Shown in pieces: positions 39,400 to 48,442 of a stretch of DNA of 56,656 nucleotides. The notes under the pieces were generated by a model. That model was given only the letters and a program-made list of their open reading frames with translations. It had not been told where the DNA came from and ran no database searches. Source of the stretch: Mucilaginibacter sp. (GTDB lineage: Bacteria; Bacteroidota; Bacteroidia; Sphingobacteriales; Sphingobacteriaceae); assembly GCA_028288085.1 (NCBI GenBank), contig JAQBOK010000379.1, positions 1 to 56,656 of the forward strand, written 5' to 3'. A program made the translations under genes and the position numbers. The first letter of the stretch is position 1, and every line of letters starts with the position of its first letter.

Positions 39400-40506
39400 C
39401 TAATTATCATAAAACTCTTTTATCTTACTTGCTACATACTTTATTTGCTCCTCAGTTAATTCAGGATACATTGGGATGGATAAAATTTCATCCTGATATT
39501 TTGAAGCAATCGGAAAATCAGTGTTTTTGAATCCCAAATACTCATATGCTTTCATATTAGGTAAAGCCACAGGATAATGAACAGCAGTTTCAATATCATT
39601 CTCTTTCAGGAATGCCGCCAGTTCATTTCTCTTACTTGATCTTATCACAAATAAATGATAGGTGTGCTTACTATCATGTCTAACCTTAGGTAAAACAATA
39701 TCCTTTACATCACTCAGATATTGATAATATAAAGCTGCATTTTTAATTCTTTGCTCAGTCCAGTTCAATATAAATGGCAACTTAGTATCCAAAATAGCAG
39801 CCTGAATTCCATCTAAGCGGCTATTGACACCCTCTATCTGGTGTTGATGTTTTTTTAAGGCACCATGGCGGGCATACATTTTTACCTTGACAGCCAAGTC
39901 ATCATCATTTGTCAATATACAGCCGGCATCACCATAAGCACCAAGATTTTTCCCGGGATAAAAGCTAAATGAAGCTGCTATACCCATTGTCCCTGCACGT
40001 TTGCCTTTGTATTCAGAAAAATGAGATTGTGCGCAATCCTCTATAACGTATAAATTATGTTTCTTAGCGATAGCCATAATAACATCCATCTCGCAAACTT
40101 GTCCTTGTAAATGAACAGGCATAATGGCTTTTGTTTTTGAATTAATGGCCTTTTCTATCAGGTTTTCACTAATTGAATAATAATCTGGGTCGATATCTAT
40201 AAATACAGGAACAGCGCCTGTTTGCGATATGGTTTCTGAGCTTGATATCCAGCTGTTAGCGACAGTTATTACCTCATCGCCAGTACCAATTCCCAGCATT
40301 TTCATGATTATAAACAAAGAGTCCGTTCCGTTGGCAACCGAAATACAATGTTTGATTCCGTATAATGCGGCGAAATTCTTTTCGAAATTCTCGACATATT
40401 TGCCTCCGATAAAAGCGGTTTCGCCAATAACATTTGATATAGCAGTATCAATTTCTGTTTTAATACTATTATATTGGGCCTTAAGATCAACAAATGGAAT
40501 TTTCAT
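39400..40506 (-). CDS. DegT/DnrJ/EryC1-type sugar aminotransferase (WbpE-like)
   Basis: A 368-residue PLP-dependent nucleotide-sugar aminotransferase. The PLP lysine is Lys186 in SFYPGKNLGAYGDAG; the phosphate-binding region is VANGTDSLF near residue 58, and the aspartate that holds the pyridine ring is in VIEDCAQSH. The motif order fits WbpE, which puts an amino group on C3 of a 3-keto UDP-GlcNAc-uronic acid. The adjacent genes for a WbpD-like acetyltransferase and a WbpB-like dehydrogenase support that. FdtB- or VioA-like activity on dTDP-sugars is the alternative. Confidence 0.87.
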   Translation of the reverse strand: MKIPFVDLKAQYNSIKTEIDTAISNVIGETAFIGGKYVENFEKNFAALYGIKHCISVANGTDSLFIIMKMLGIGTGDEVITVANSWISSSETISQTGAVPVFIDIDPDYYSISENLIEKAINSKTKAIMPVHLQGQVCEMDVIMAIAKKHNLYVIEDCAQSHFSEYKGKRAGTMGIAASFSFYPGKNLGAYGDAGCILTNDDDLAVKVKMYARHGALKKHQHQIEGVNSRLDGIQAAILDTKLPFILNWTEQRIKNAALYYQYLSDVKDIVLPKVRHDSKHTYHLFVIRSSKRNELAAFLKENDIETAVHYPVALPNMKAYEYLGFKNTDFPIASKYQDEILSIPMYPELTEEQIKYVASKIKEFYDN

Positions 40507-40527
40507 AAATAAAAAAAGATAAAATTA

Positions 40528-40995
40528 TTAGCGAAGTTTTTTTGCAGGGTTTCCGACATAAACACCTGGATCAGTAATGTTTTTTGTAACTACAGAACCT
40601 GCACCTATTACTACATTATTACAAATTTCGACGGGTAAAATAGTTGAATTCGATCCTATTGAAACATTATTCCCAATTTTGGTGGATCTCCACAGTGATT
40701 TATCACCCCTTGCGGGGCCGCCACCGCTAAACAAATCATTAATAAACATTACTCCATGGCCAACAAAACAATCATCCCCTATAGAAACTAATTCACATAT
40801 AAAACTATGCGATTGTACTTTACATCTTTTGCCTACAAAAACATCTTTCTGTATCTCAACAAAAGGGCCGATAAAACAATCGTCTCCAATGGTACAACCA
40901 TAAATGTTTACGGGGTTAACAATTTTCACGTTCCCGCCAAAATTTACATCCTTTATACCCGATTCAAATATTTTGGTGTCTGTTAGGTTATGCAT
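40528..40995 (-). CDS. WbpD-like nucleotide-sugar N-acetyltransferase
   Basis: A 155-residue left-handed beta-helix acetyltransferase. Hexapeptide turns begin at VNIYGCTIGDDCFIGPFVEI and continue through QSHSFICELVSIGDDCFVGH, IGNNVSIGSNSTILPVEI and GAGSVVTKN, ending NPAKKLR. The His in the HGVMFINDLF segment lies where WbpD-type enzymes hold their active site. ATG 40993-40995 is preferred over a TTG two codons earlier; either way the start overlaps the end of the WbpB-like gene. The expected role is acetylating the 3-amino group of a UDP-2-acetamido-3-amino uronic acid. Confidence 0.84.
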   Translation of the reverse strand: MHNLTDTKIFESGIKDVNFGGNVKIVNPVNIYGCTIGDDCFIGPFVEIQKDVFVGKRCKVQSHSFICELVSIGDDCFVGHGVMFINDLFSGGGPARGDKSLWRSTKIGNNVSIGSNSTILPVEICNNVVIGAGSVVTKNITDPGVYVGNPAKKLR

Positions 40996-41998
40996 TTTCA
41001 ACAGATTGATATATTTTATCTATTATCTCAACGGTTTTTAACCCTTCGAAAGAACTTGTAGAGATAGAATTTCCATTTACAAGTACATCAACCAGGTTCT
41101 CATATATCTTATCATGATTTGACATAGATCCCTGGTAATTTCCATAATTATTTGGTTTATTTCCTTCGGGCAAATTTTCTATTTTATAGTTCTCAATATT
41201 TTGGTATTCCAGCTCATTCAAATATTGCCCACCAATTTTCACAGTTCCTTTTTCTGCAAAAATGGTTAACGATCCTTCCATGTTCCTACCATAACTGTTT
41301 ACAGTATAATTAACTGTTCCTATTGCTCCGTTATAAAACTCTAAAATTACAGCTCCGGTGTCCTCAAACTCTATTACATTTTTGTGAGCAAAATTTCCGG
41401 TAAATGCATGAGCTTTTTTCACATCGCCAATTAACCAATATAAAAGATCAATAAAATGGCTGAATTGAGTAAATAGAGTTCCACCATCCAGTTCTAAAGT
41501 TCCCTTCCACGAATTTTGGTAATAATCAAAATTCCTGTTCCAGAAACAACTGAGTTGTACGCTGTATATTTTACCTAAATGCCCATTTTCGATCACTTCT
41601 TTTACGGCTGCTACAGGGGGGTTAAACCTATTTTGTTTAATTGCAAATAAACGTTTGTTATTTCGCTCAGCAGCTTTAATCATTTCCCCGCAATCATTAA
41701 CATTTATAGCCATGGGCTTTTCGCAAAGGACATGAAATTTGGAATTGAGCGCTTTTATTGAATGTTCGGCATGTAAACCGTTTGGGCTGCAGATGGCTAC
41801 AACATCAATCTCCTTTTCAGCGGCCAGCATTTCATCGACATCATAATATGCCCTGCATCCAAATTTATTTGCTAATTGGTCGGCTTTGTCCTTTATTGTA
41901 TCGCAAACAGCCAGTAACTCACCATTATTTTTAATATGTTCAGCGTGTCTTTGGGCTATACGTCCGCACCCAATAATGGCAAAATTTATTTTTTTCAT
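40988..41998 (-). CDS. Gfo/Idh/MocA oxidoreductase (WbpB-like)
   Basis: A 336-residue NAD-dependent dehydrogenase. The Rossmann motif is FAIIGCGRIAQRHAEHI and the catalytic lysine motif is CEKPMAIN at residues 92-99. The C-terminal alpha/beta domain contains LDGGTLFTQFSHFIDLLYWL, with the His/Asp of the active site. WbpB oxidises C3 of UDP-GlcNAcA so that WbpE can transaminate it. Adjacency to WbpD- and WbpE-like genes and to a UDP-HexNAc 6-dehydrogenase makes that the best reading. It overlaps the WbpD-like gene by eight bases. Confidence 0.87.
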   Translation of the reverse strand: MKKINFAIIGCGRIAQRHAEHIKNNGELLAVCDTIKDKADQLANKFGCRAYYDVDEMLAAEKEIDVVAICSPNGLHAEHSIKALNSKFHVLCEKPMAINVNDCGEMIKAAERNNKRLFAIKQNRFNPPVAAVKEVIENGHLGKIYSVQLSCFWNRNFDYYQNSWKGTLELDGGTLFTQFSHFIDLLYWLIGDVKKAHAFTGNFAHKNVIEFEDTGAVILEFYNGAIGTVNYTVNSYGRNMEGSLTIFAEKGTVKIGGQYLNELEYQNIENYKIENLPEGNKPNNYGNYQGSMSNHDKIYENLVDVLVNGNSISTSSFEGLKTVEIIDKIYQSVENA

Positions 41999-42156
41999 AT
42001 AGATTTGTTTTTGAGATAGTTATTAAATTAAACCTGTGTAACTTTCTCCAAACAGGCGCAAATTAACATATACTTTTAAAAATTTAAATGATTCTCCAAT
42101 ATTTATAAACTCCCGTAAAGGAATGAAAAGACATATTATATTTAATAAGTTTCATA

Positions 42157-43482
42157 CTATAATCTACCGTCAATTATGTTTCTGGGCAAAATAGTTTTAG
42201 TATCGAATATAACAGACCTGGCATTTTTGCATAATTTCTTTATATCAATACTTCTATATTCATCATGGGCCACTGCCAATATTATTGCGTCATATTTCGA
42301 ATCTAAATTTTCGACAAGCTCCACATTAAGTATCTTTTTAACCTCTTCCCGGATCGCCCATGGATCAAAAATATCCACGTCCATTCCGAACTGATTTAAT
42401 TCGTTATAAATATCTACTACCTTGGTATTACGTATATCGGGGCAATTCTCTTTAAAAGTTATTCCCAGTATCAACGCCTTTGAACCAGCTATTTTATGTT
42501 TCTTTTGAATTAAAAGCTTTACTACTTTATTCGCAATAAACATTCCTATATTATCATTTACCCTACGGCCGGAAAGAATTACCTGGGGATGATAGCCCAA
42601 AGATTCTGCCTTATAGGCTAAATAATAAGGATCAACCCCAATACAATGTCCTCCCACCAGCCCGGGCCGGTACTTTAAAAAATTCCATTTTGTAGCTGCT
42701 GCGTCCAAAACATCATTAGTATCGATATTCATACGGTCAAATATCAAAGCAAGTTCGTTTACAAAGGAAATATTTATATCCCGTTGTGCATTTTCAATAG
42801 CCTTGGATGCTTCAGCAACCTTAATACTTGGCGCCTTGTGTGTACCGGCACTAATTATAGACGCATATAATTGATCAACTATTTCGGCAATAGCAGGTGT
42901 AGAACCTGATGTTACCTTTTTTATAGTGGTGAGGGTATTTACTTTGTCGCCCGGATTGATCCTTTCGGGTGAGTACCCGACAAAAAATCCGACATTATAC
43001 TTTAATCCCGATGCACGCTCCAATACGGGTACACAATCATCCTCGGTACAGCCCGGATATACAGTAGACTCGTAAATCACAATATCGTTTTTCTTCAGCA
43101 TGCCCCCCAACAATTCTGATGCCTTTAATAATGGTCCAAGATCCGGCGATTTAAACTTATTGATCGGTGTAGGAACAGTTACAATATAAATATTGTACTC
43201 AAGCAATTCATTTTTATCAGAAGATATTAAAAGGCCCGGGGCATTTGGTTTCCGGGGTTTCAAAACCAGTTTCAGGTCGTCCATGTTAGCCTGTCGGGTA
43301 ACATCCTTACCGGTTTTTAACTCATCGACCCTTAACAGGTTAATATCAAAGCCTAATACATCATACTTTTTCGCAAATTCAATGGCCAAAGGCAGTCCAA
43401 CATAACCCAAGCCGATAACAGCTATCTTAATCCGGTCAGGTTGTTTAAAATATGCTAAAAAAGATGGGGTTAGTTGTTTCAT
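42157..43482 (-). CDS. UDP-N-acetylhexosamine 6-dehydrogenase (TviB/WbpO-like)
   Basis: A 441-residue UDP-sugar dehydrogenase that oxidises C6 twice with NAD to a uronic acid. The NAD motif is VIGLGYVGLPLA (residues 22-33), Lys227 lies in KAIENAQRDINIS, and the catalytic Cys280 is in GLVGGHCIGVDPYYL. The segment ITFKENCPDIRNTKVVDI is typical of the TviB/WbpO/CapL branch acting on UDP-GlcNAc or UDP-GalNAc. It would feed the WbpB/E/D-like enzymes encoded next. A gap of 158 bases separates it from the WbpB-like gene, with no clear terminator or promoter in it. Confidence 0.92.
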   Translation of the reverse strand: MKQLTPSFLAYFKQPDRIKIAVIGLGYVGLPLAIEFAKKYDVLGFDINLLRVDELKTGKDVTRQANMDDLKLVLKPRKPNAPGLLISSDKNELLEYNIYIVTVPTPINKFKSPDLGPLLKASELLGGMLKKNDIVIYESTVYPGCTEDDCVPVLERASGLKYNVGFFVGYSPERINPGDKVNTLTTIKKVTSGSTPAIAEIVDQLYASIISAGTHKAPSIKVAEASKAIENAQRDINISFVNELALIFDRMNIDTNDVLDAAATKWNFLKYRPGLVGGHCIGVDPYYLAYKAESLGYHPQVILSGRRVNDNIGMFIANKVVKLLIQKKHKIAGSKALILGITFKENCPDIRNTKVVDIYNELNQFGMDVDIFDPWAIREEVKKILNVELVENLDSKYDAIILAVAHDEYRSIDIKKLCKNARSVIFDTKTILPRNIIDGRL

Positions 43483-43564
43483 TATTACTTACCAGGATAA
43501 TTATATAAACCCTTTGTACCTAAGCACAACAACAAGGGTATTACGGTACTATCTGTTAAATTCC

Positions 43565-45943
43565 TTAATCTTGATTTTTTTTAGCTTTAAATATCCGGCC
43601 AAGTTTCGATGCAGATTTTGAGTCGCTTTCTTCCTGGTAATATCCTCCATAGCCATAGCCATAACCATAGCCATAACCGTAGCCATAACCATACCCTTGA
43701 TTTATACCAATAGAATTTATTATGATATTTAAATTATTGAACTTACCAGATCTGTAAAGATTATCAATTGAATATATTTGATTTTTAGCCGTATAGTTGT
43801 GACGGACAATAAACAAAGTAACATCAGCATAAGCACTTAGTATTTGGGCGTCTGTTACCAAACCCACCGGAGGCGCATCCAAAATAACATAATCGAAATC
43901 CTTTTTAAGAGAATTTATAAGTATGTCAATTTGTCCATTCACCAACAATTCTGCCGGATTGGGAGGGATAGGTCCGCTGGTTATTATGTAATAATTATCT
44001 TGCTGAGGTATTTCTTTTACAATCTCTGGGATAGTGGCCTTGCCAATAAGATAATTTGATAACCCAAGTGTATTATCCACATCTAAACCGGCATGCAATT
44101 TAGGTTTACGCAAGTCTAATTCAAGAATTACCACTTTTTTACCTGACATGGCAATACTGGCGCCAAGGTTAAGGGAAATAAAGGATTTACCTTCGCCGCT
44201 GATGCTGGAAGTAAACAGAATTACTTTTTGTTCTTCCTTTGGTATCACAAACTGTAAGTTAGTACGCAAAGCTCGTACTTGCTCGGCAACCATTGAACGC
44301 GGTTTAATACTAACAAGTAAACTACCTGGGTCATCCGATTGGGATATTTCTGCAAGGATAGGCGTGTTTGTAGCCTTTTCAATATCCTGGCGACGGGCAA
44401 TCCTGAAGTTTAGTAGACCCTTTAAGTATATAACTAATGCGGGTATGGCGGTTCCTATTACCAAAAACAGCAGGTAAATGACACTTTTAATTGGTTTTAC
44501 CGGCAGCTTGCTACTTCTGGCGCGGTCAATGGTCCGGCTATCAGCAACGCCTGAAGCCAGTTTCATTGCTGTTTCTTCGCGTTTTTGCAATAAATACATA
44601 TAAAGGGTATCCTGAAGATGCTGCTGACGCATTACATCCAGCAAACCACGTTCCTGACCTGGAACCTGCTTTATAGAGCTCTCAAACTGATTATTTTTAT
44701 TCTCTAATTGTTTCTTGGTAGTTTCAAGCCCGGTTTTTAGGTTTTGCACAGAAGCATTAATAGCCTTTTTTAAAGCTGTTATCTGATCATCATAAGACCT
44801 GACGATAGGGTTAGTTTCTGGAACCGTTTGAAGCAGACTTAATTTTCTTTGCTGAACCTCTCCCAAGCTTGAAACCAGTCCCAACAAGGTAGCGTCATCA
44901 ATGCCTAACATTGAAGGCAAACTTGAAGGTTCGCTATCACTTTTTAAGTAATCTTCTAAGTTTTGTAATACGTTGAGCTGAATAATTACTTTATTAAGCT
45001 GAGCATCATTATCCCCAACTCCCTGTAATAAAATTTGAGATTGCGAACCAATGTTTGCGATACGGTTTCGGGACTTATAATTCTCAACATTCTTTTCAAC
45101 TGAACCAAGACTTCCACTGATGTTTGCCAGCCTGCTTGTAATAAATGCCAATGTATTGGAACTTACAATATTCTTGTCTTCAATAGCAGCGAGGTTATAC
45201 TCGTCAAGCAGTTTATTTACGAAGTCTTCTCCTCTTTCAGGTATTGCATCCTCAATTGTAATTATTAATACTGTAGCCTGTTTACTTGCCGGATCTACCT
45301 TTAGCTGATTGCTATAACTTTCAATCAGGTCATCAATATCATTAAACTTAACACTAAACAATTGGTTAAATGGTCCTTTCCATTTAGGCCTTTGTGAAAT
45401 AGTAATTAATCCTTCACTCGTTTGATACGGCATATTTAACGGTACCTTCTTACCATTTACCTCTGCGGTAGTTGAATTAATTAATCGAATTTCAAATCGC
45501 TCTTTATAGCTTGCATCCGCGGCAGGTTTAATGAGTTTTACTTCGAATGGAAGGTTTCCATATTGCTCTCGCTTTCTTACACCTTTGGTAGTGTAATAAG
45601 AGGTCTGAAAATTAAGTGCCTTTATTATTTTTTCAAGAATGTCCTTTGATTTTAATATCTGAACTTCATTATCTATGATTTTATCAGAAGAGAAGAGATC
45701 TAATGACTTTAATAAGTCGCTCTGGCTATTTGCTGATTTGTCATCAGGCTTAATTAACAGGTCGGTTTCTATTTTATATTTAGGCGTTACTAATTTTAAA
45801 TACACATAACCTAATCCTAAAAAGAAAATTATGGAAAACACAAACCATTTCCAGTGTTTTAAATAGTTAAATATCGTTTCCCTTAGGTCAGTTTCCTGAT
45901 GGTCTTGCCCATTGGAATCAATCAAATCGTCATTTATACTCAT
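43565..45943 (-). CDS. wzc: Wzc-like polysaccharide co-polymerase with BY-kinase domain
   Basis: A 792-residue inner-membrane tyrosine autokinase that controls polymer length and export. The Wzz domain is at about residues 20-110, with a first helix at 33-52. A coiled-coil periplasmic part follows, and the second helix is at 487-507. The kinase has Walker A SISGEGKSF (Lys586), Walker A' LELDLRKPKL (607-616) and Walker B YVILDAPP (685-692). The C-terminus ends in a Tyr cluster at 751-769, eight Tyr-Gly units then GYYQEE. In Wzc phosphorylation of such clusters regulates ring assembly. It follows wza by 32 bases and precedes the UDP-sugar genes. Confidence 0.94.
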   Translation of the reverse strand: MSINDDLIDSNGQDHQETDLRETIFNYLKHWKWFVFSIIFFLGLGYVYLKLVTPKYKIETDLLIKPDDKSANSQSDLLKSLDLFSSDKIIDNEVQILKSKDILEKIIKALNFQTSYYTTKGVRKREQYGNLPFEVKLIKPAADASYKERFEIRLINSTTAEVNGKKVPLNMPYQTSEGLITISQRPKWKGPFNQLFSVKFNDIDDLIESYSNQLKVDPASKQATVLIITIEDAIPERGEDFVNKLLDEYNLAAIEDKNIVSSNTLAFITSRLANISGSLGSVEKNVENYKSRNRIANIGSQSQILLQGVGDNDAQLNKVIIQLNVLQNLEDYLKSDSEPSSLPSMLGIDDATLLGLVSSLGEVQQRKLSLLQTVPETNPIVRSYDDQITALKKAINASVQNLKTGLETTKKQLENKNNQFESSIKQVPGQERGLLDVMRQQHLQDTLYMYLLQKREETAMKLASGVADSRTIDRARSSKLPVKPIKSVIYLLFLVIGTAIPALVIYLKGLLNFRIARRQDIEKATNTPILAEISQSDDPGSLLVSIKPRSMVAEQVRALRTNLQFVIPKEEQKVILFTSSISGEGKSFISLNLGASIAMSGKKVVILELDLRKPKLHAGLDVDNTLGLSNYLIGKATIPEIVKEIPQQDNYYIITSGPIPPNPAELLVNGQIDILINSLKKDFDYVILDAPPVGLVTDAQILSAYADVTLFIVRHNYTAKNQIYSIDNLYRSGKFNNLNIIINSIGINQGYGYGYGYGYGYGYGYGGYYQEESDSKSASKLGRIFKAKKNQD
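43647..43694 (-). repeat. hexanucleotide repeat encoding the Tyr-Gly tail
   Basis: Eight tandem copies of ccatag/ccataa (one ccgtag, last copy ccatac) on the plus strand encode (Gly-Tyr)n in the BY-kinase tail. Being a multiple of three, copy changes would alter the number of tyrosines without breaking the frame. Confidence 0.85.
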
Positions 45944-45975
45944 CAGTTCAAAATAATATAGGGATTCAAAATTTA

Positions 45976-46809
45976 TTATCTTTTACTATAAACAAAAATT
46001 ATAGATAAAAATGATAACGCACTTAAAATAACAGGCAATATTTGGTAAGTTTTATCTGTTTGTGCAACTCTACCTTTTCCGGGTTCTACATAAATAACAT
46101 CATTGGCATGAAGGTAATAATATGGCGAAGTAAAAAAGTCCCGGCTATTAAGATCAACCCTGCCAAACTCCTTTTTCCCATTGTTATCCCTTATCACCAA
46201 TACATTATCACGTTTTCCAAAAATGGTTAGATCCCCGGCCAGGCTTAACGCTTCGGGCAAGGTGATCGTTTCATTAGGAATAACATACACAGAGGGTTTT
46301 GCCACTTCACCCATAACAGATATCTTATAATTTAGGAATCTGACATTCACGGTAGGTTCTTTCAAGAAAGATTTTAAACGAGTTTTAAGTGTATCTCTGG
46401 CCTGGGATGTTGTAAGGCCGGATAACTTAATTGAACCTAAAAGTGGGTATACGATCGTTCCGGAAGCATCAACTAAAAACCCTGGCGCTGCAGATTGACT
46501 TAGGACAGGCGATGAACTGGTACCCGGAGCCTTGCCGTTAAATCCGCTGCTTGCGCTGTTATCGTCTGTAATAGGTGATGCAGAATAAGGGTTAAAAAAA
46601 CTGCTTGCCATAGGGTTCAAAGACCCAACATAAATAGAAAGGATGTCACCTGGCTGAATTTTTGGAATGTACAATTCTGCTACCTTGATCGTATCGCTTT
46701 GATTTGCCGATTTTTGAAAATACGCAATCTGTTTTTGGCTAACACAGGAAGATAACCATAGTATTACTGTCAGAAATAAAAAAATATTCTGGTAGATATT
46801 TTTTTTCAT
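45976..46809 (-). CDS. wza: polysaccharide export outer-membrane lipoprotein (Wza-like)
   Basis: A 277-residue export protein. The signal peptide ends in lipobox WLSSC with Cys22 as the predicted lipidated residue. The Poly_export domain starts near IPKIQPGDILSIYVGSLNP, the segment GTIVYPLLGSIKLSGLTTSQA is the family hallmark, and one SLBB domain follows (ISVMGEVAKPSVYVIPNE). A C-terminal hydrophobic helix (VILSALSFLSIIFVY) takes the place of the amphipathic helix of E. coli Wza. It is first in the operon, just downstream of a full promoter. Confidence 0.93.
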   Translation of the reverse strand: MKKNIYQNIFLFLTVILWLSSCVSQKQIAYFQKSANQSDTIKVAELYIPKIQPGDILSIYVGSLNPMASSFFNPYSASPITDDNSASSGFNGKAPGTSSSPVLSQSAAPGFLVDASGTIVYPLLGSIKLSGLTTSQARDTLKTRLKSFLKEPTVNVRFLNYKISVMGEVAKPSVYVIPNETITLPEALSLAGDLTIFGKRDNVLVIRDNNGKKEFGRVDLNSRDFFTSPYYYLHANDVIYVEPGKGRVAQTDKTYQILPVILSALSFLSIIFVYSKR

Positions 46810-46859
46810 AGGAAAATTTTATTACAAATTTCGGTTAAGATCGTAATTTTTACCGGGGT

Positions 46860-46889
46860 CAAAAATAGACTTTTTTGATTAGATACAAA
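46860..46889 (-). promoter_or_regulatory. promoter of the polysaccharide operon
   Basis: Minus strand: -7 box TATTTTTG (46860-46867), 18-base spacer, -33 TTTG (46886-46889). It is a strong match to the Bacteroidetes consensus and places the transcript start about 45 bases before the wza ATG. Confidence 0.75.
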
Positions 46890-46972
46890 GTATTGTTTTA
46901 AAAAGCAGCTTATCTGCATTATTATGATAATATTTTATATTTATAATATTAATAAATATTTTTCATAGTTGA

Positions 46973-47374
46973 TTACTTTTCCTTATCAAAAAAATTATCC
47001 TTCATATCGTCAATCTCCCGCCTGTCCCTTTTAGTAGGCCGGCCCGCGCCCCGGTCTCTTTTCAACACCGGCGCCTGAAACATTGACTTATATCCTTGAG
47101 TTTGCTCAATAGGCGTTTCGTCAATATAAAAACTCACAACAGTTTTTGCATCCATTCTGTTTTCCAAAAGACCAGTTATTTTTATCACCTTGCGCTCAAT
47201 ACCTTTTGAAACCTGATAGATTTCTCCTATTTTAACCTCATGTGATGGTTTAATATTCTGTCCGTTAAGCTTTATCCTGCCTGCTTTGCAAGCCTCTGTT
47301 GCCAGTGTGCGTGTCTTAAATATCCTTATAGCCCACAAGTATTTATCTATCCGGAGTTTTTCTTTTTCAGGCAT
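46973..47374 (-). CDS. S4-domain RNA-binding protein (Hsp15-like)
   Basis: A 133-residue protein with an N-terminal S4 domain (residues about 7-70: LRIDKYLWAIRIFKTRTLA, then CKAGRIKLNGQNIKPS). A basic C-terminal tail (RDRGAGRPTKRDRREID) follows. Hsp15/HslR binds the 50S subunit carrying nascent peptidyl-tRNA during stalling, and family members of this length have the same layout. It is transcribed divergently from dapD, and the polysaccharide promoter lies downstream of it. Function is by family; no stress promoter was recognised. Confidence 0.85.
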   Translation of the reverse strand: MPEKEKLRIDKYLWAIRIFKTRTLATEACKAGRIKLNGQNIKPSHEVKIGEIYQVSKGIERKVIKITGLLENRMDAKTVVSFYIDETPIEQTQGYKSMFQAPVLKRDRGAGRPTKRDRREIDDMKDNFFDKEK

Positions 47375-47523
47375 ATTCTTAATCTAAAAATTCAGGAATC
47401 AAAATTACAAAGTATTAGACATATGCTGAGCTTTTTGCTTCTTTTATGCTTTTATACAACACATATTAAGCATTTATAAACAATTCCCCTCAAAAATCCT
47501 TTAATTTGCTAAAAGTTTTAAAT

Positions 47524-48342
47524 ATGCCTACAGAGCTCAAAAAATTAATTGAAGAAGTTTGGGAAGACCGGAATTTGTTGATAAACAATGAATACATTAC
47601 AGCCATAGAAACCGTTATTGAAAGACTGGATAAAGGCGAGTTACGCGTTGCCGAACCAATTGGTAGCCGCTGGCACACTCATGACTGGATAAAGAAAGCA
47701 GTAATACTTTATTTTCCAACTCGCAACATGGATGAAATAAAGGTTGGTCCTTTTGTATTCCATGATAAAATGAAATTGAAAACCGATTATAAAAAAACCG
47801 GTGTGCGGGTGGTTCCTCATGCTATAGCCCGTTATGGCGCGTATTTGGCTAAAGGAGTAATCATGATGCCATCGTACGTAAATATTGGCGCTTATGTGGA
47901 TGAAGGCACCATGGTTGATACCTGGGCCACTGTAGGATCATGCGCTCAGATAGGCAAAAACTGTCATTTAAGCGGCGGGGTTGGCATAGGTGGGGTGCTT
48001 GAACCAGTACAATCATCACCAGTTATAATTGAAGATAATTGCTTTTTGGGTTCTCGTGCTATAGTTGTTGAGGGCGTTCACCTGGAAAGAGAAGTGGTTT
48101 TAGGAGCTAATGTAGTTTTAACAGCTTCTACCAAAATCATTGATGTTACTACCGAAGATCGTATAGAATATAAAAGTTTCGTACCTGAGCGTTCTGTTGT
48201 AATTCCAGGTTCTTACACTAAGAAGTTCCCGGCGGGCGAGTTCCAGGTACCATGTGCGTTAATTATTGGCAAGCGCAAGGAATCAACAGATAAAAAGACA
48301 TCACTTAATGACGCTTTAAGGGAAAATAATGTAGCTGTGTAA
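47524..48342 (+). CDS. dapD: tetrahydrodipicolinate N-succinyltransferase
   Basis: A 272-residue enzyme of the succinylase branch of lysine/diaminopimelate synthesis. It transfers succinyl from succinyl-CoA to tetrahydrodipicolinate. The N-terminal helical domain has WEDRNLL and GSRWHTHDWIKKAVILYF; the left-handed beta helix has ARYGAYLAKGVIMMPSYVNI, GAYVDEGTMVDTWATVGSCA and GVGIGGVLEPVQSSPVII. Length matches E. coli DapD (274). The ATG at 47524 is chosen; an in-frame TTG 18 bases upstream adds residues not seen in the family. Confidence 0.95.
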   Translation: MPTELKKLIEEVWEDRNLLINNEYITAIETVIERLDKGELRVAEPIGSRWHTHDWIKKAVILYFPTRNMDEIKVGPFVFHDKMKLKTDYKKTGVRVVPHAIARYGAYLAKGVIMMPSYVNIGAYVDEGTMVDTWATVGSCAQIGKNCHLSGGVGIGGVLEPVQSSPVIIEDNCFLGSRAIVVEGVHLEREVVLGANVVLTASTKIIDVTTEDRIEYKSFVPERSVVIPGSYTKKFPAGEFQVPCALIIGKRKESTDKKTSLNDALRENNVAV

Positions 48343-48442
48343 TACATAGTTTATTGGATAGAATTAAATGAGCAGCTAAGTTTTTTTGAATTCGATCTGA
48401 TCGCTCAATTATTCAATTACTATTCAACTATTAACCTCATAT

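Noticed and set aside
43647..43694. Tandem repeat as a CRISPR or minisatellite
   Set aside because: The unit is only six bases, without spacers, and lies in frame inside the kinase gene, encoding Tyr-Gly.
47506..47523. TTG start extending DapD
   Set aside because: The ATG six codons later gives the usual family N-terminus and length.
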